DNA of 8,556 nt from Nitrosomonadales bacterium (lineage in GTDB: Bacteria; Pseudomonadota; Gammaproteobacteria; Burkholderiales; SG8-41), in the NCBI GenBank assembly GCA_009885185.1, contig VFLF01000806.1, positions 1-8,556 on the forward strand, given 5' to 3'. The position numbers were made by a program, and so were the translations under genes. Shown piece after piece: positions 1 to 5,638 of the stretch. Within the stretch, counting starts at the first letter, position 1, and each line of letters begins with the position of its first letter. The notes below the pieces were generated by a model. It was not told the origin of the DNA. It made no database searches and worked only from the letters and a program-made list of their open reading frames with translations.

Positions 1-836
1 GCGGTCTTGGCCTGCCACCACGTATCGGCGACCACGGCAACGGCGGTGTCGCCGACCTGCACGACTTTTTTTACGCCTTGCATGCCCGCGACTTTGGCCG
101 CGTCGAAACTTTTCACCTTGCCGCCGAACACCGGGCATTCCTTGATGGTGGCGTTCAACATGCCGGGCATTTTGAAATCCGCGCCGTAAATCTGCTTGCC
201 GGTCAGCTTGTCCATGGTGTCGAGGCGCTTGACCGGCTTGCCGACGATCTTCCATGTTTTCGGATCTTTCAGCGGCACGTCTTTCGGCGGCGTGATTTTC
301 GCGGCGGCTTCCGCAACCTTGCCGTACGTAGTCTTGCGGCCGGACGGCGTGTGCGTGATCACGCTGTTGGCGGCGCTGCACTCCGCGGCAGGAACGTTCC
401 ATGCGTCGGCCGCGGCCTGGACCAGCATCGTCCGCGCCGTGGCGCCGCCCTGGCGCACGTATTGATGCGACTCGCGGATGCCGCGGCTGCCGCCGGTGGA
501 GAAGTCGCCCCACGCGCGTTTGCGCGCCAGGCTCTGGCCGGGCGTCGGATACTCGGTGGTCACTTTAGACCAGTCGCACTCCAGCTCCTCGGCCACTAGC
601 TGGCAAAGACCGGTCAGCGTGCCCTGTCCCATTTCAGAACGCGCGATGCGGATCACCACGGTGTCGTCGGGGCGGATCACCACCCAGTGCGTGACTTCGG
701 GCGAGCCATCCTGCGCGCGCACGATGCCGGGGCCAAACGGTGGCAACTTTAATCCAAGTGCAAGGCCGGTTCCGGCGGCGGCTGCGCCGACCACAAACGA
801 ACGGCGGGTAATTTTTTTCGTCGCGATGTTATTCAT
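1..836 (-). CDS. Molybdopterin-binding subunit of a xanthine dehydrogenase-family / IorB-like oxidoreductase (partial, C-terminus off left edge)
   Basis: The reading frame is open from an ATG at 836 to the left edge, giving 278 complete codons of a protein whose family is usually about 700-750 residues, so the N-terminal third is present. The N-terminus has a twin-arginine signal: TRRSFVVG at residues 10-17, followed by an Ala/Gly-rich hydrophobic stretch and a probable end near VRAQ (39-42). The mature part carries IRIARSEMGQGTLTGL (residues 62-77) and AEELECDWSKV (82-92), typical of the large Mo subunit of isoquinoline 1-oxidoreductase and related periplasmic aldehyde dehydrogenases. The family hydroxylates N-heterocycles or oxidises aldehydes, using molybdopterin cytosine dinucleotide. 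The start is supported by GGAGAA six bases before ATG, overlapping the stop of the 2Fe-2S gene 10 bp upstream, so the two are co-transcribed. The catalytic Glu region lies outside the window. The substrate is unknown. Confidence 0.9.
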   Translation of the reverse strand, partial: MNNIATKKITRRSFVVGAAAAGTGLALGLKLPPFGPGIVRAQDGSPEVTHWVVIRPDDTVVIRIARSEMGQGTLTGLCQLVAEELECDWSKVTTEYPTPGQSLARKRAWGDFSTGGSRGIRESHQYVRQGGATARTMLVQAAADAWNVPAAECSAANSVITHTPSGRKTTYGKVAEAAAKITPPKDVPLKDPKTWKIVGKPVKRLDTMDKLTGKQIYGADFKMPGMLNATIKECPVFGGKVKSFDAAKVAGMQGVKKVVQVGDTAVAVVADTWWQAKT

Positions 837-846
837 GGTGTTCTCC

Positions 847-1296
847 TCAGGCTTTGGCGGCGGCGTGGATGGCTTCACGCACCTGCTGAAAGGTGCCGCA
901 GCGGCAGATGTTGGTAATCGCACTGTCGATGTCGGCATCGGTGGGCTTGGGTTTGCTGTTGAGCAGTGCGGTGACGGCCATGACCATGCCCGACTGGCAA
1001 TAGCCGCATTGCGGCACTTCGTGATCGACCCAAGCCTTTTGCACCTTGGTCAGCACGCCGTTCACCGCCAGACCTTCGATGGTGGTGATTTTTTTGCCTT
1101 CCGCCGCACTCACCGGCATCACGCACGAGCGCACCGGCGCGCCATCGATATGCACCGTGCACGAGCCGCACTGCGCCACGCCGCAGCCATACTTGGTGCC
1201 GGTCAGGCCCACGTGTTCACGGATCGCCCACAACAAAGGCATGCCGGGTTCGACGTCGATATCAAATGTTTTGCCGTTCACGTTAAGTCGTGCCAT
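847..1296 (-). CDS. 2Fe-2S ferredoxin-type subunit of the molybdenum hydroxylase (IorA-like)
   Basis: This 149-aa protein is the standard length for the small iron-sulfur subunit of Mo hydroxylases (CoxS/IorA type). The N-terminal plant-ferredoxin-like domain has Cys38, Cys43, Cys46 and Cys58 (CGVAQCGSC plus a later Cys). The C-terminal [2Fe-2S]-binding helical domain has Cys97, Cys100, Cys131 and Cys133 (CGYC and ICRCGT). All eight ligands are present, so both clusters should form. It passes electrons from the Mo centre of the downstream subunit to an external acceptor. The frame is open back to 1551, but the ATG at 1296 is chosen: AAGGAGG sits four bases upstream and the conserved domain begins directly at MARLNVNGK. 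It has no export signal of its own, while its partner has a Tat signal, which suggests export as a folded complex. No FAD-subunit gene is next to it, as in IorAB-type two-subunit enzymes. Confidence 0.93.
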   Translation of the reverse strand: MARLNVNGKTFDIDVEPGMPLLWAIREHVGLTGTKYGCGVAQCGSCTVHIDGAPVRSCVMPVSAAEGKKITTIEGLAVNGVLTKVQKAWVDHEVPQCGYCQSGMVMAVTALLNSKPKPTDADIDSAITNICRCGTFQQVREAIHAAAKA

Positions 1297-1359
1297 GGTG
1301 CCTCCTTGTTGGTACGGGAATGGTACTACCGTTGAGAAGTTGGAAGATTCTACCAATCC

Positions 1360-1388
1360 ATTATTAGGTATCGCCATTGGAAAAACAA
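1360..1388 (-). promoter_or_regulatory. Candidate promoter for the Mo hydroxylase genes
   Basis: On the minus strand a TTGTTT element (1388-1383) lies 17 bp before AATAAT (1365-1360), in the most AT-rich part of the divergent intergenic region. This would give a leader of roughly 55 bases before the 2Fe-2S start at 1296. The -35 matches consensus at only three of six bases, so this is a plausible guess from position and composition. No operator was recognised. Confidence 0.3.
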
Positions 1389-1416
1389 GTCCATGCCAGC
1401 GGGCGCGGGCATCCCG

Positions 1417-1422
1417 TACAAT
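1417..1422 (+). promoter_or_regulatory. Candidate -10 element for Bug receptor 1
   Basis: TACAAT matches the sigma70 -10 consensus at five of six bases and lies 49 bp before the GTG start at 1472. No good -35 is present 17 bp upstream, so this promoter would be weak or activator-dependent. It falls in the same divergent region as the opposing Mo-hydroxylase promoter. Confidence 0.25.
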
Positions 1423-1459
1423 GTGCTGTATTGCCATGCTAATAACCGCCGAAATGATC

Positions 1460-1464
1460 AAGGA
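1460..1464 (+). promoter_or_regulatory. Ribosome binding site that decides the Bug receptor 1 start
   Basis: AAGGA lies seven bases before the GTG at 1472. The in-frame ATG codons at 1436 and 1454 have no purine-rich sequence at the right distance. This favours GTG at 1472, which also gives a conventional signal peptide directly at the N-terminus. Confidence 0.55.
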
Positions 1465-1471
1465 CACCGTA

Positions 1472-2449
1472 GTGCAACGCACCCCGAACATCGTTTTGAT
1501 CTGCCTGACCTCGGCATTCGTCACCAGCGCATACGCGCAGGCGCAAACCACCGGCTACCCCGCGCGCCCGGTGCGCTTTATCGTGCCCTATCCGCCCGGC
1601 GGCACCACCGACATCGTGGCGCGCGGCATCTCCGCCAAGTTGGGCGAGCGCTGGGGCCAGCAGTTCGTCATCGACAATCGCGGCGGCGCCAGCACCATGA
1701 TCGGCGCCGACCTGGCGGCCAAAGCCGCGCCCGATGGCTATACGATGCTGCTCGCCACGCAAACCACGCTGTCGATCAGCCCGCAGGTATTCAAGGCGCC
1801 GTACGACGTGGCGAAAGATTTCGCGCCGATCACGCCGGTGGTGTATTTCCCCTACGTGATCGCGGCCCACCCGTCGTTTCAGGGCAAATCCGTCACTGAT
1901 CTGATCGCACTCGCCAAGGCCAAACCCGGCAGCATCGCCTACGGCACGCCCGGCACCGCATCGACCAACCACGTCGCCGGTGCCATGCTCGAAATCATGG
2001 CCGGCATCAAACTGCTGCACGTGCCGTTCAAGGGCGCGGGGCCCGCGCTGACCGCCACCCTCGGCGGTGAGGTGCCGCTGGTCATCACCGGCATCGCCAC
2101 CGTGCTGCCCCACGCCAAAACCGGCCGCGCGCGCATTCTTGCGTTCTGCGCCGAGAAACGCCATCCGAACTTTCCCGACGTGCCTTCTACCGGCGAAGCC
2201 GGCTTAAAAGGCTACGACGGCGGCACCTGGTTCAGTATCGTCACGCGCGCCGGCACGCCGTCCGCCATCGTCAATACGCTCAACAAGGAAATCATTGCGG
2301 CACTGGCGACAGCGGAGGTGAAAGAACGATTTGCCGCCATCGGGTTTGACATCCGCACCAGCACGCCCGAAGAATTTTCCCGTTTTATTCGGGAGGACGC
2401 GGTACGGGTGGCAAAGGTAATTGCGGCGGCAGGGATTAAGGAAGAGTAG
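1472..2449 (+). CDS. Bug/TctC-family tripartite tricarboxylate transporter substrate-binding protein (Bug receptor 1)
   Basis: This is a periplasmic solute receptor of about 325 aa, the usual length for the family. A Sec signal peptide (hydrophobic core [14 protein letters not shown], cleavage near YAQA at about residue 24) precedes the hallmark [16 protein letters not shown] at residues 29-44. TTDIVAR follows (ligand-binding loop 1), then VIDNRGGA (66-73) and APDGYTML (86-93). The second domain holds [10 protein letters not shown] and the C-terminal helix ends in GIKEE. Bug proteins clamp carboxylates, amides or related small molecules and hand them to TctA/TctB-type membrane permeases, or act as orphan receptors. 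It is the only plus-strand gene here and is divergent from the Mo hydroxylase genes, which suggests shared regulation and perhaps binding of that enzyme's substrate or product (inference). GTG at 1472 is chosen as start; ATG at 1454 or 1436 would add 6 or 12 residues. Confidence 0.93.
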   Translation: MQRTPNIVLICLTSAFVTSAYAQAQTTGYPARPVRFIVPYPPGGTTDIVARGISAKLGERWGQQFVIDNRGGASTMIGADLAAKAAPDGYTMLLATQTTLSISPQVFKAPYDVAKDFAPITPVVYFPYVIAAHPSFQGKSVTDLIALAKAKPGSIAYGTPGTASTNHVAGAMLEIMAGIKLLHVPFKGAGPALTATLGGEVPLVITGIATVLPHAKTGRARILAFCAEKRHPNFPDVPSTGEAGLKGYDGGTWFSIVTRAGTPSAIVNTLNKEIIAALATAEVKERFAAIGFDIRTSTPEEFSRFIREDAVRVAKVIAAAGIKEE

Positions 2450-2555
2450 AAGCAGCCTGTCGTAATCATCGGCGCCTGATAGGGTAGATGCGCAGAACGT
2501 CGCGCATTGCGCCGCTTTTCGTGGGATGCCACCACGCCGATACCACGCACACCCC

Positions 2556-3065
2556 TCAACTGCACCTCTTCAGCGGCACATTATTAAGCGGAAATCGCTT
2601 GGCAAGGTTTAGCTTCGAGATACGCGAGTTGTATGCATTGAGTTGCGCGTTAGGCTTGCCCGGCGTGACCGCCGCCAAGGCCAGCTGGGCCACGCCCTTT
2701 TTCTCACCGGCGTTAAAGGTCATGATGGCCGGCTGATGGCCGCTGAATTCGGTAAACAGCACAGCCTCGATACCCCGATAATCGCGTGGGAAATAGCCGG
2801 GACCGGCCATCTCGATGCCGCCAAGTGCCGTGCTGTCGCTGCCGTTGATCAGCGTCAGCACCTGCGCGGCAACCTGCGCGCGCACGGGCGACGCGCACGT
2901 GGCATTGCCCGGCACCCATGTGCCGTGAAACTCGGGCGGCACCGCGTTCTGCGCCGCAGCGATGGGTATACCAGACACACCGACCACAGCGAACAACGCC
3001 AAGGGAGCCCATGCGCGGCCGAGCGCGCGCGCCACAGCGGGGCCGATAACGTAGCGAAGAATCAT
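2556..3065 (-). CDS. Small exported protein of unknown function
   Basis: This predicts a 169-aa protein that I do not recognise with certainty. The ATG at 3065 is chosen because AGGAGG lies four bases upstream and it gives a signal peptide: a positively charged start with Arg residues, hydrophobic core APLALFAVVGVSGI, and probable cleavage after AAAQ near residue 40. The longer open frame to 3191 would bury the signal and overlap the CBS gene. The mature part starts with PPEFHGTWVPGNATC, resembling the opening strand of lipocalin-like or META-like small periplasmic beta proteins, but the resemblance is weak. Only two cysteines are present in the mature chain, one near its start and one three residues from the end (KRCS), so a disulfide closing the domain is likely. 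It lies 79 bp downstream of the CBS gene on the same strand and converges with Bug receptor 1. Confidence 0.75.
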   Translation of the reverse strand: MILRYVIGPAVARALGRAWAPLALFAVVGVSGIPIAAAQNAVPPEFHGTWVPGNATCASPVRAQVAAQVLTLINGSDSTALGGIEMAGPGYFPRDYRGIEAVLFTEFSGHQPAIMTFNAGEKKGVAQLALAAVTPGKPNAQLNAYNSRISKLNLAKRFPLNNVPLKRCS

Positions 3066-3144
3066 ATTCCCTCCTTGCTTGAATGAATCGCCATCTATGA
3101 AATACCGCACTACCGCCAACGACTGCCCCGCCCTGAGCGGAAGG

Positions 3145-3741
3145 CTAATTGTGGCTGAGCTGCGCTTCGATTTCAGCGAATGTATTCGCAATGCTGAGGG
3201 TTTGAATCGTCATGCCAAGTTGCCTGACGATCTGCGTCATGGAAAAAATGCCGCGCAACCGAACCACGTTTTTTCCACTGTGATCAACCACCAGAATATG
3301 CTGCCGTCCGGCTTGCTTGAGCGTGGCGACGATATGCCCGACCTTGGCGGTTCGCACTTGTTCGAAATTCAGCACCTGAAGCGCCGCACAGGGCGACATG
3401 ACATCCCTGACCAACACTTCGTCGCGATGGATGCTCTGTCGCACCGCGACTTGCACCGGTCCTTCGCCCAACACGGCGTCAGCGGTAATCACGCCCTGCA
3501 CCTTGCGGTCCTGATCCACCACCAGCAGCAAGCGGACACCGCGCTGGATCATGCGCCGGTGCGCTTCATCCACGGTATCTCCCGCAAGCACAATTACGGC
3601 CGCAATCCGCGTCAGATCGGTCATGGCGTCAAGTGCGGGGCTATCCAACTGCACGCGATCCAAAGCAGACTGCGTGGGCTGCGCATAGCTTATGCCGTTT
3701 GACAGCGCCACAAACGTCAAGGGAGCGTAGTTTCTGAGCAT
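3145..3741 (-). CDS. Two-CBS-domain protein
   Basis: This 198-aa soluble protein consists of a short N-terminal segment and two CBS (cystathionine beta-synthase) repeats forming one Bateman module. The first repeat covers about residues 45-95 (AAVIVLAGDTVDEAHRRM, then RLLLVVDQDRKVQGVITADAVLG). The second covers about 110-180 (VRDVMSPCAALQVL, then HILVVDHSGKNVVRLRGIFSM). Such modules bind adenine nucleotides such as AMP, ATP or SAM and regulate partners; no fused enzymatic or channel domain is present, so it would act as a free sensor. The ATG at 3741 is preferred over an in-frame GTG at 3765, because GAGGT lies seven bases before the ATG and the GTG overlaps a leader hairpin. A strong-looking promoter and a structured leader lie upstream, so it probably has its own transcript rather than depending on the catabolic run. 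Its role here is unknown. Confidence 0.88.
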   Translation of the reverse strand: MLRNYAPLTFVALSNGISYAQPTQSALDRVQLDSPALDAMTDLTRIAAVIVLAGDTVDEAHRRMIQRGVRLLLVVDQDRKVQGVITADAVLGEGPVQVAVRQSIHRDEVLVRDVMSPCAALQVLNFEQVRTAKVGHIVATLKQAGRQHILVVDHSGKNVVRLRGIFSMTQIVRQLGMTIQTLSIANTFAEIEAQLSHN

Positions 3742-3748
3742 ACCTTCT

Positions 3749-3753
3749 ACCTC
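3749..3753 (-). promoter_or_regulatory. Ribosome binding site of the CBS gene
   Basis: Read on the minus strand this is GAGGT, seven bases before the ATG at 3741. It selects that ATG over the upstream in-frame GTG at 3765. The leader hairpins end only eight bases upstream, close enough to influence ribosome access. Confidence 0.5.
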
Positions 3754-3761
3754 GATAAATG

Positions 3762-3792
3762 CCACCCCAAGGTGGTTGAAAAATCAAGCCAC
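3762..3792 (-). promoter_or_regulatory. Two mutually exclusive hairpins in the CBS gene leader
   Basis: On the minus strand, hairpin 1 pairs GTGG-C-TTGA (3792-3784, one bulged C) with TCAACCAC (3779-3772) around a TTTT loop: eight base pairs. Hairpin 2 pairs CCACC (3775-3771) with GGTGG (3766-3762) around a four-base loop. The CCAC at 3775-3772 is used by both, so only one can form at a time. The arrangement sits between the predicted promoter and the CBS ribosome binding site, as in an attenuator or translational switch. Neither hairpin is followed by a U-run on this strand; on the plus strand hairpin 1 is followed by TTTTT and resembles a terminator. The pairing is visible in the sequence; a regulatory role is inference. 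Confidence 0.4.
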
Positions 3793-3797
3793 TTTTT
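3772..3797 (+). terminator. Possible plus-strand rho-independent terminator
   Basis: GTGGTTGA, an AAAA loop, then TCAA-G-CCAC is followed directly by TTTTT at 3793-3797, the layout of an intrinsic terminator. No plus-strand gene lies just upstream; Bug receptor 1 ends 1.3 kb away. If functional it would stop antisense or read-through transcription. The same bases may serve as the leader hairpin of the CBS gene. Confidence 0.3.
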
Positions 3798-3807
3798 GCT
3801 ACAAAGA

Positions 3808-3836
3808 ACTGTATCCCTCGATGGAAGCACGGTCAA
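3808..3836 (-). promoter_or_regulatory. Sigma70-like promoter of the CBS gene
   Basis: On the minus strand TTGACC (3836-3831, five of six consensus bases) lies exactly 17 bp before TACAGT (3813-3808, four of six). A transcript would start near 3801, leaving a leader of about 60 bases before the ATG at 3741. It sits in the 171-bp gap after Bug receptor 2. This is the best-looking promoter in the window. Confidence 0.6.
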
Positions 3837-3912
3837 TCGGATTTCACGCCGGATCTGTCGCCACCGGCACAATGACATCCTTGCTCCCGTCTTTATCCAC
3901 GAATACCGTGCC

Positions 3913-4902
3913 CTACTCCACCGTCAAGCCCGTTTGCGCAATGATTTTTCCGAGCATCGCGATTTCGGATTTGATGAACGCCGCGAATTCGTCGGGCTGG
4001 TCGCCGACAATGATGTAGCCGAGGTCCACCAGACGCCTACGGGTAGCCGGTTCGCTCATCGCGGCAACGGCGGCAGCGCGCACCGCGGTCACGATGTCAC
4101 GCGAGGTTTTTGCGGGCGACATGAGGCCATACCAGTTGCCGGCCTGATAGCCTGGGTACCCTGATTCCGCCAGCGTCGGCAGTTGCGCAAACGCGTCGAG
4201 TCGCTTCACGGTGGTCGCCGCCAGCGCACGCACGCGCCCCTGGCGTTGATACGGCAGGATCGCCGCCATCGGCGCGAAATAGACCGACACCTCGCCCGCG
4301 ATGATTGCGGTGACCGCTTCGCCGCCGCCGCGGTACGGCACATGAACAATGTTGACGCCTGCCATGTGCTTGAACAGTTCCGCTGCGAGAAACGTCGCGC
4401 TGCCCGCGCCGGTCGAGGCATAGTTCATATCGCCCGGACGCGCCTTGGTGAGTTTCACCAGTTCAGCAACCGACCGCACCGGCAACGACGGATGTATCAC
4501 CAGCAGCGAGGGCGACGAAGCAAGCTGGGTCACTGCGGCAAAATCCCGCGTCAGATCGTACGGCAGCTTGCGATACAAAGTGGCATTGGCGGCATGGGTG
4601 CTGCTCGCCTGAAACAACGTGTAGCCGTCGGCCGGCGATCGCGCGGCGATATCCGCGCCGAGATTGCCTGCCGCGCCGGTGCGGTTATCCAGTATCACCT
4701 GCTGCCCGAACGCCTGTGCCATACCCGCCGCGACGATGCGGCCGATGGTGTCGGCGCCGCTGCCGGCGGACATCGGCACGATATAACGCACGGCTTTCGC
4801 CGGATAGGTCTGCGCCAAAGCGTGCTGCGTCAGGCAAGCGCACAGCGCTGCCGCCACCGCATAGAACGCATCAGCGAAACGTGCCTGACTCGACTTCATC
4901 AT
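3913..4902 (-). CDS. Bug/TctC-family substrate-binding protein with atypical ligand loop (Bug receptor 2)
   Basis: This predicts a 329-aa periplasmic receptor. The signal peptide runs to about residue 30 (AFYAVAAALCACL core, cleavage at HALA/QTYP). The family start YPAKAVRYIVP follows, then LDNRTGAAGNLGADIAAR (71-88), ADGYTLF (91-97), VNIVHVPYRGGGEA and a C-terminal GLTVE. The first binding loop is MSAGSGAD (residues 44-51) instead of the usual PPGGxxD, so the substrate may differ from the other two receptors. The start is ATG 4902, immediately followed by a second ATG, with AAGG six bases upstream. The frame is open to 5073, but that extension is Arg/Cys-rich and hides the signal. The gene starts inside the end of the CMD gene (32-bp overlap), so translation is probably coupled. 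The TAG stop is followed in frame by 22 sense codons before a TGA at 3844-3846. Confidence 0.93.
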   Translation of the reverse strand: MMKSSQARFADAFYAVAAALCACLTQHALAQTYPAKAVRYIVPMSAGSGADTIGRIVAAGMAQAFGQQVILDNRTGAAGNLGADIAARSPADGYTLFQASSTHAANATLYRKLPYDLTRDFAAVTQLASSPSLLVIHPSLPVRSVAELVKLTKARPGDMNYASTGAGSATFLAAELFKHMAGVNIVHVPYRGGGEAVTAIIAGEVSVYFAPMAAILPYQRQGRVRALAATTVKRLDAFAQLPTLAESGYPGYQAGNWYGLMSPAKTSRDIVTAVRAAAVAAMSEPATRRRLVDLGYIIVGDQPDEFAAFIKSEIAMLGKIIAQTGLTVE

Positions 4903-5626
4903 GGATCGCCTTGAGGAACGGCAGCGCAAAATGCAGCAGTGGAAACCCGCCCGGCAGCGCCGCGACTTCCATTGCTTCGACGGCCTCGCGTACACTCGCG
5001 CCTTCGCGCACCGCGCGGCGCAGATGCCCATCCAGCGTCGGAAACGCGCGGTAAGCCAGCACGGCACAAGCAACCAGTTCGCGTATTTTCACCGGCAGCG
5101 CGGGCGCCGCCGGCGTCCACACCAACCTGGTCAGGTCCTGATGCGCGCGCTCAAACGCCGGATCGACCGCGTCGAGCCATGCCCATTCGCGCATGCCGCG
5201 CGACACCGCCGGGCCGCGCGCGGCGGTGTCCGTTGGCGGCGCAGCCCGCTCAATGGGTGCAGGCGACGCATCACCGAGTACTTTGTCGCCAAACGCCTCG
5301 TGCAGCGCAATCAGGTACGGCAGAGCATAGTGGATGGCGGGAAATCCGCCAAGGATCGCCGCAGTCTCGAAAGCCTCAACGATTTCGCGCAGCGTTGCGC
5401 CCGCGGCAAGCGCGCGTCGCAAATGGTCGTCGATGGTCGGATACGCGCGGCAGCCGAGAATCACCGCAGCGACGATTTCGCGATACTGAACCGCCAGCGC
5501 GGGCGCGGCGGGCGACCAGACAATTTGCGCCAGCGCGCGGCGCGCGCCATCATACGCGGGATCGATGCGCGCCAGCCAGTCGTATTCCTTGAAGGCATGC
5601 GCCTGTACGGGTGTCGCCGCGCTCAC
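4871..5626 (-). CDS. Tandem-duplicated carboxymuconolactone decarboxylase (CMD)-like protein
   Basis: This 251-aa soluble protein is built from two copies of a CMD-like unit, residues 14-111 and 147-244. They align without a gap at an offset of 133 with about 53 of 98 positions identical, joined by a Pro/Ala-rich linker (112-146). Each copy has the CMD/AhpD signature: RE(I/L)V at 49 and 182, PT(I/L)DxHLRRA with His68 and His201, and GA(T/S)xREx(V)EA at 76 and 209. An AhpD-type CxxC pair is absent: Cys59 in copy 1 corresponds to Tyr192, and Cys187 in copy 2 to Ala54. Thiol peroxidase-reductase chemistry is therefore unlikely; decarboxylation or isomerisation of a lactone or dicarboxylate is the family alternative. 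The start is GTG 5626 with GGAG seven bases upstream, 12 bp after the cyclase stop. It overlaps the next gene by 32 bp. The substrate is not known. Confidence 0.85.
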   Translation of the reverse strand: MSAATPVQAHAFKEYDWLARIDPAYDGARRALAQIVWSPAAPALAVQYREIVAAVILGCRAYPTIDDHLRRALAAGATLREIVEAFETAAILGGFPAIHYALPYLIALHEAFGDKVLGDASPAPIERAAPPTDTAARGPAVSRGMREWAWLDAVDPAFERAHQDLTRLVWTPAAPALPVKIRELVACAVLAYRAFPTLDGHLRRAVREGASVREAVEAMEVAALPGGFPLLHFALPFLKAIHDEVESGTFR

Positions 5627-5638
5627 GGCACGTCTCCG

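Noticed and set aside
1046..1471. N-terminal extension of Bug receptor 1 back to 1046
   Set aside because: It would overlap the 2Fe-2S gene on the other strand, lacks family motifs and would place the signal peptide internally. The GTG at 1472 has a good ribosome binding site.
1297..1551. 85-residue N-terminal extension of the 2Fe-2S subunit
   Set aside because: It crosses the divergent intergenic region into Bug receptor 1, and the ATG at 1296 has AAGGAGG directly upstream and matches the family start.
2487..2519. Possible terminator between Bug receptor 1 and the small exported protein
   Set aside because: ATGCGC at 2488-2493 can pair with GCGCAT at 2502-2507, but an extra GC-rich stretch separates it from only four T residues, so it does not look like a usable intrinsic terminator.
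3118..3146. Hairpin after the CBS gene as a terminator
   Set aside because: The CCGC/GCGG stem is only four base pairs plus G-T pairs and has no T-run on the minus strand.
4903..5073. N-terminal extension of Bug receptor 2
   Set aside because: The extra 57 codons are Arg/Cys-rich, overlap the CMD coding sequence and precede a normal signal peptide.
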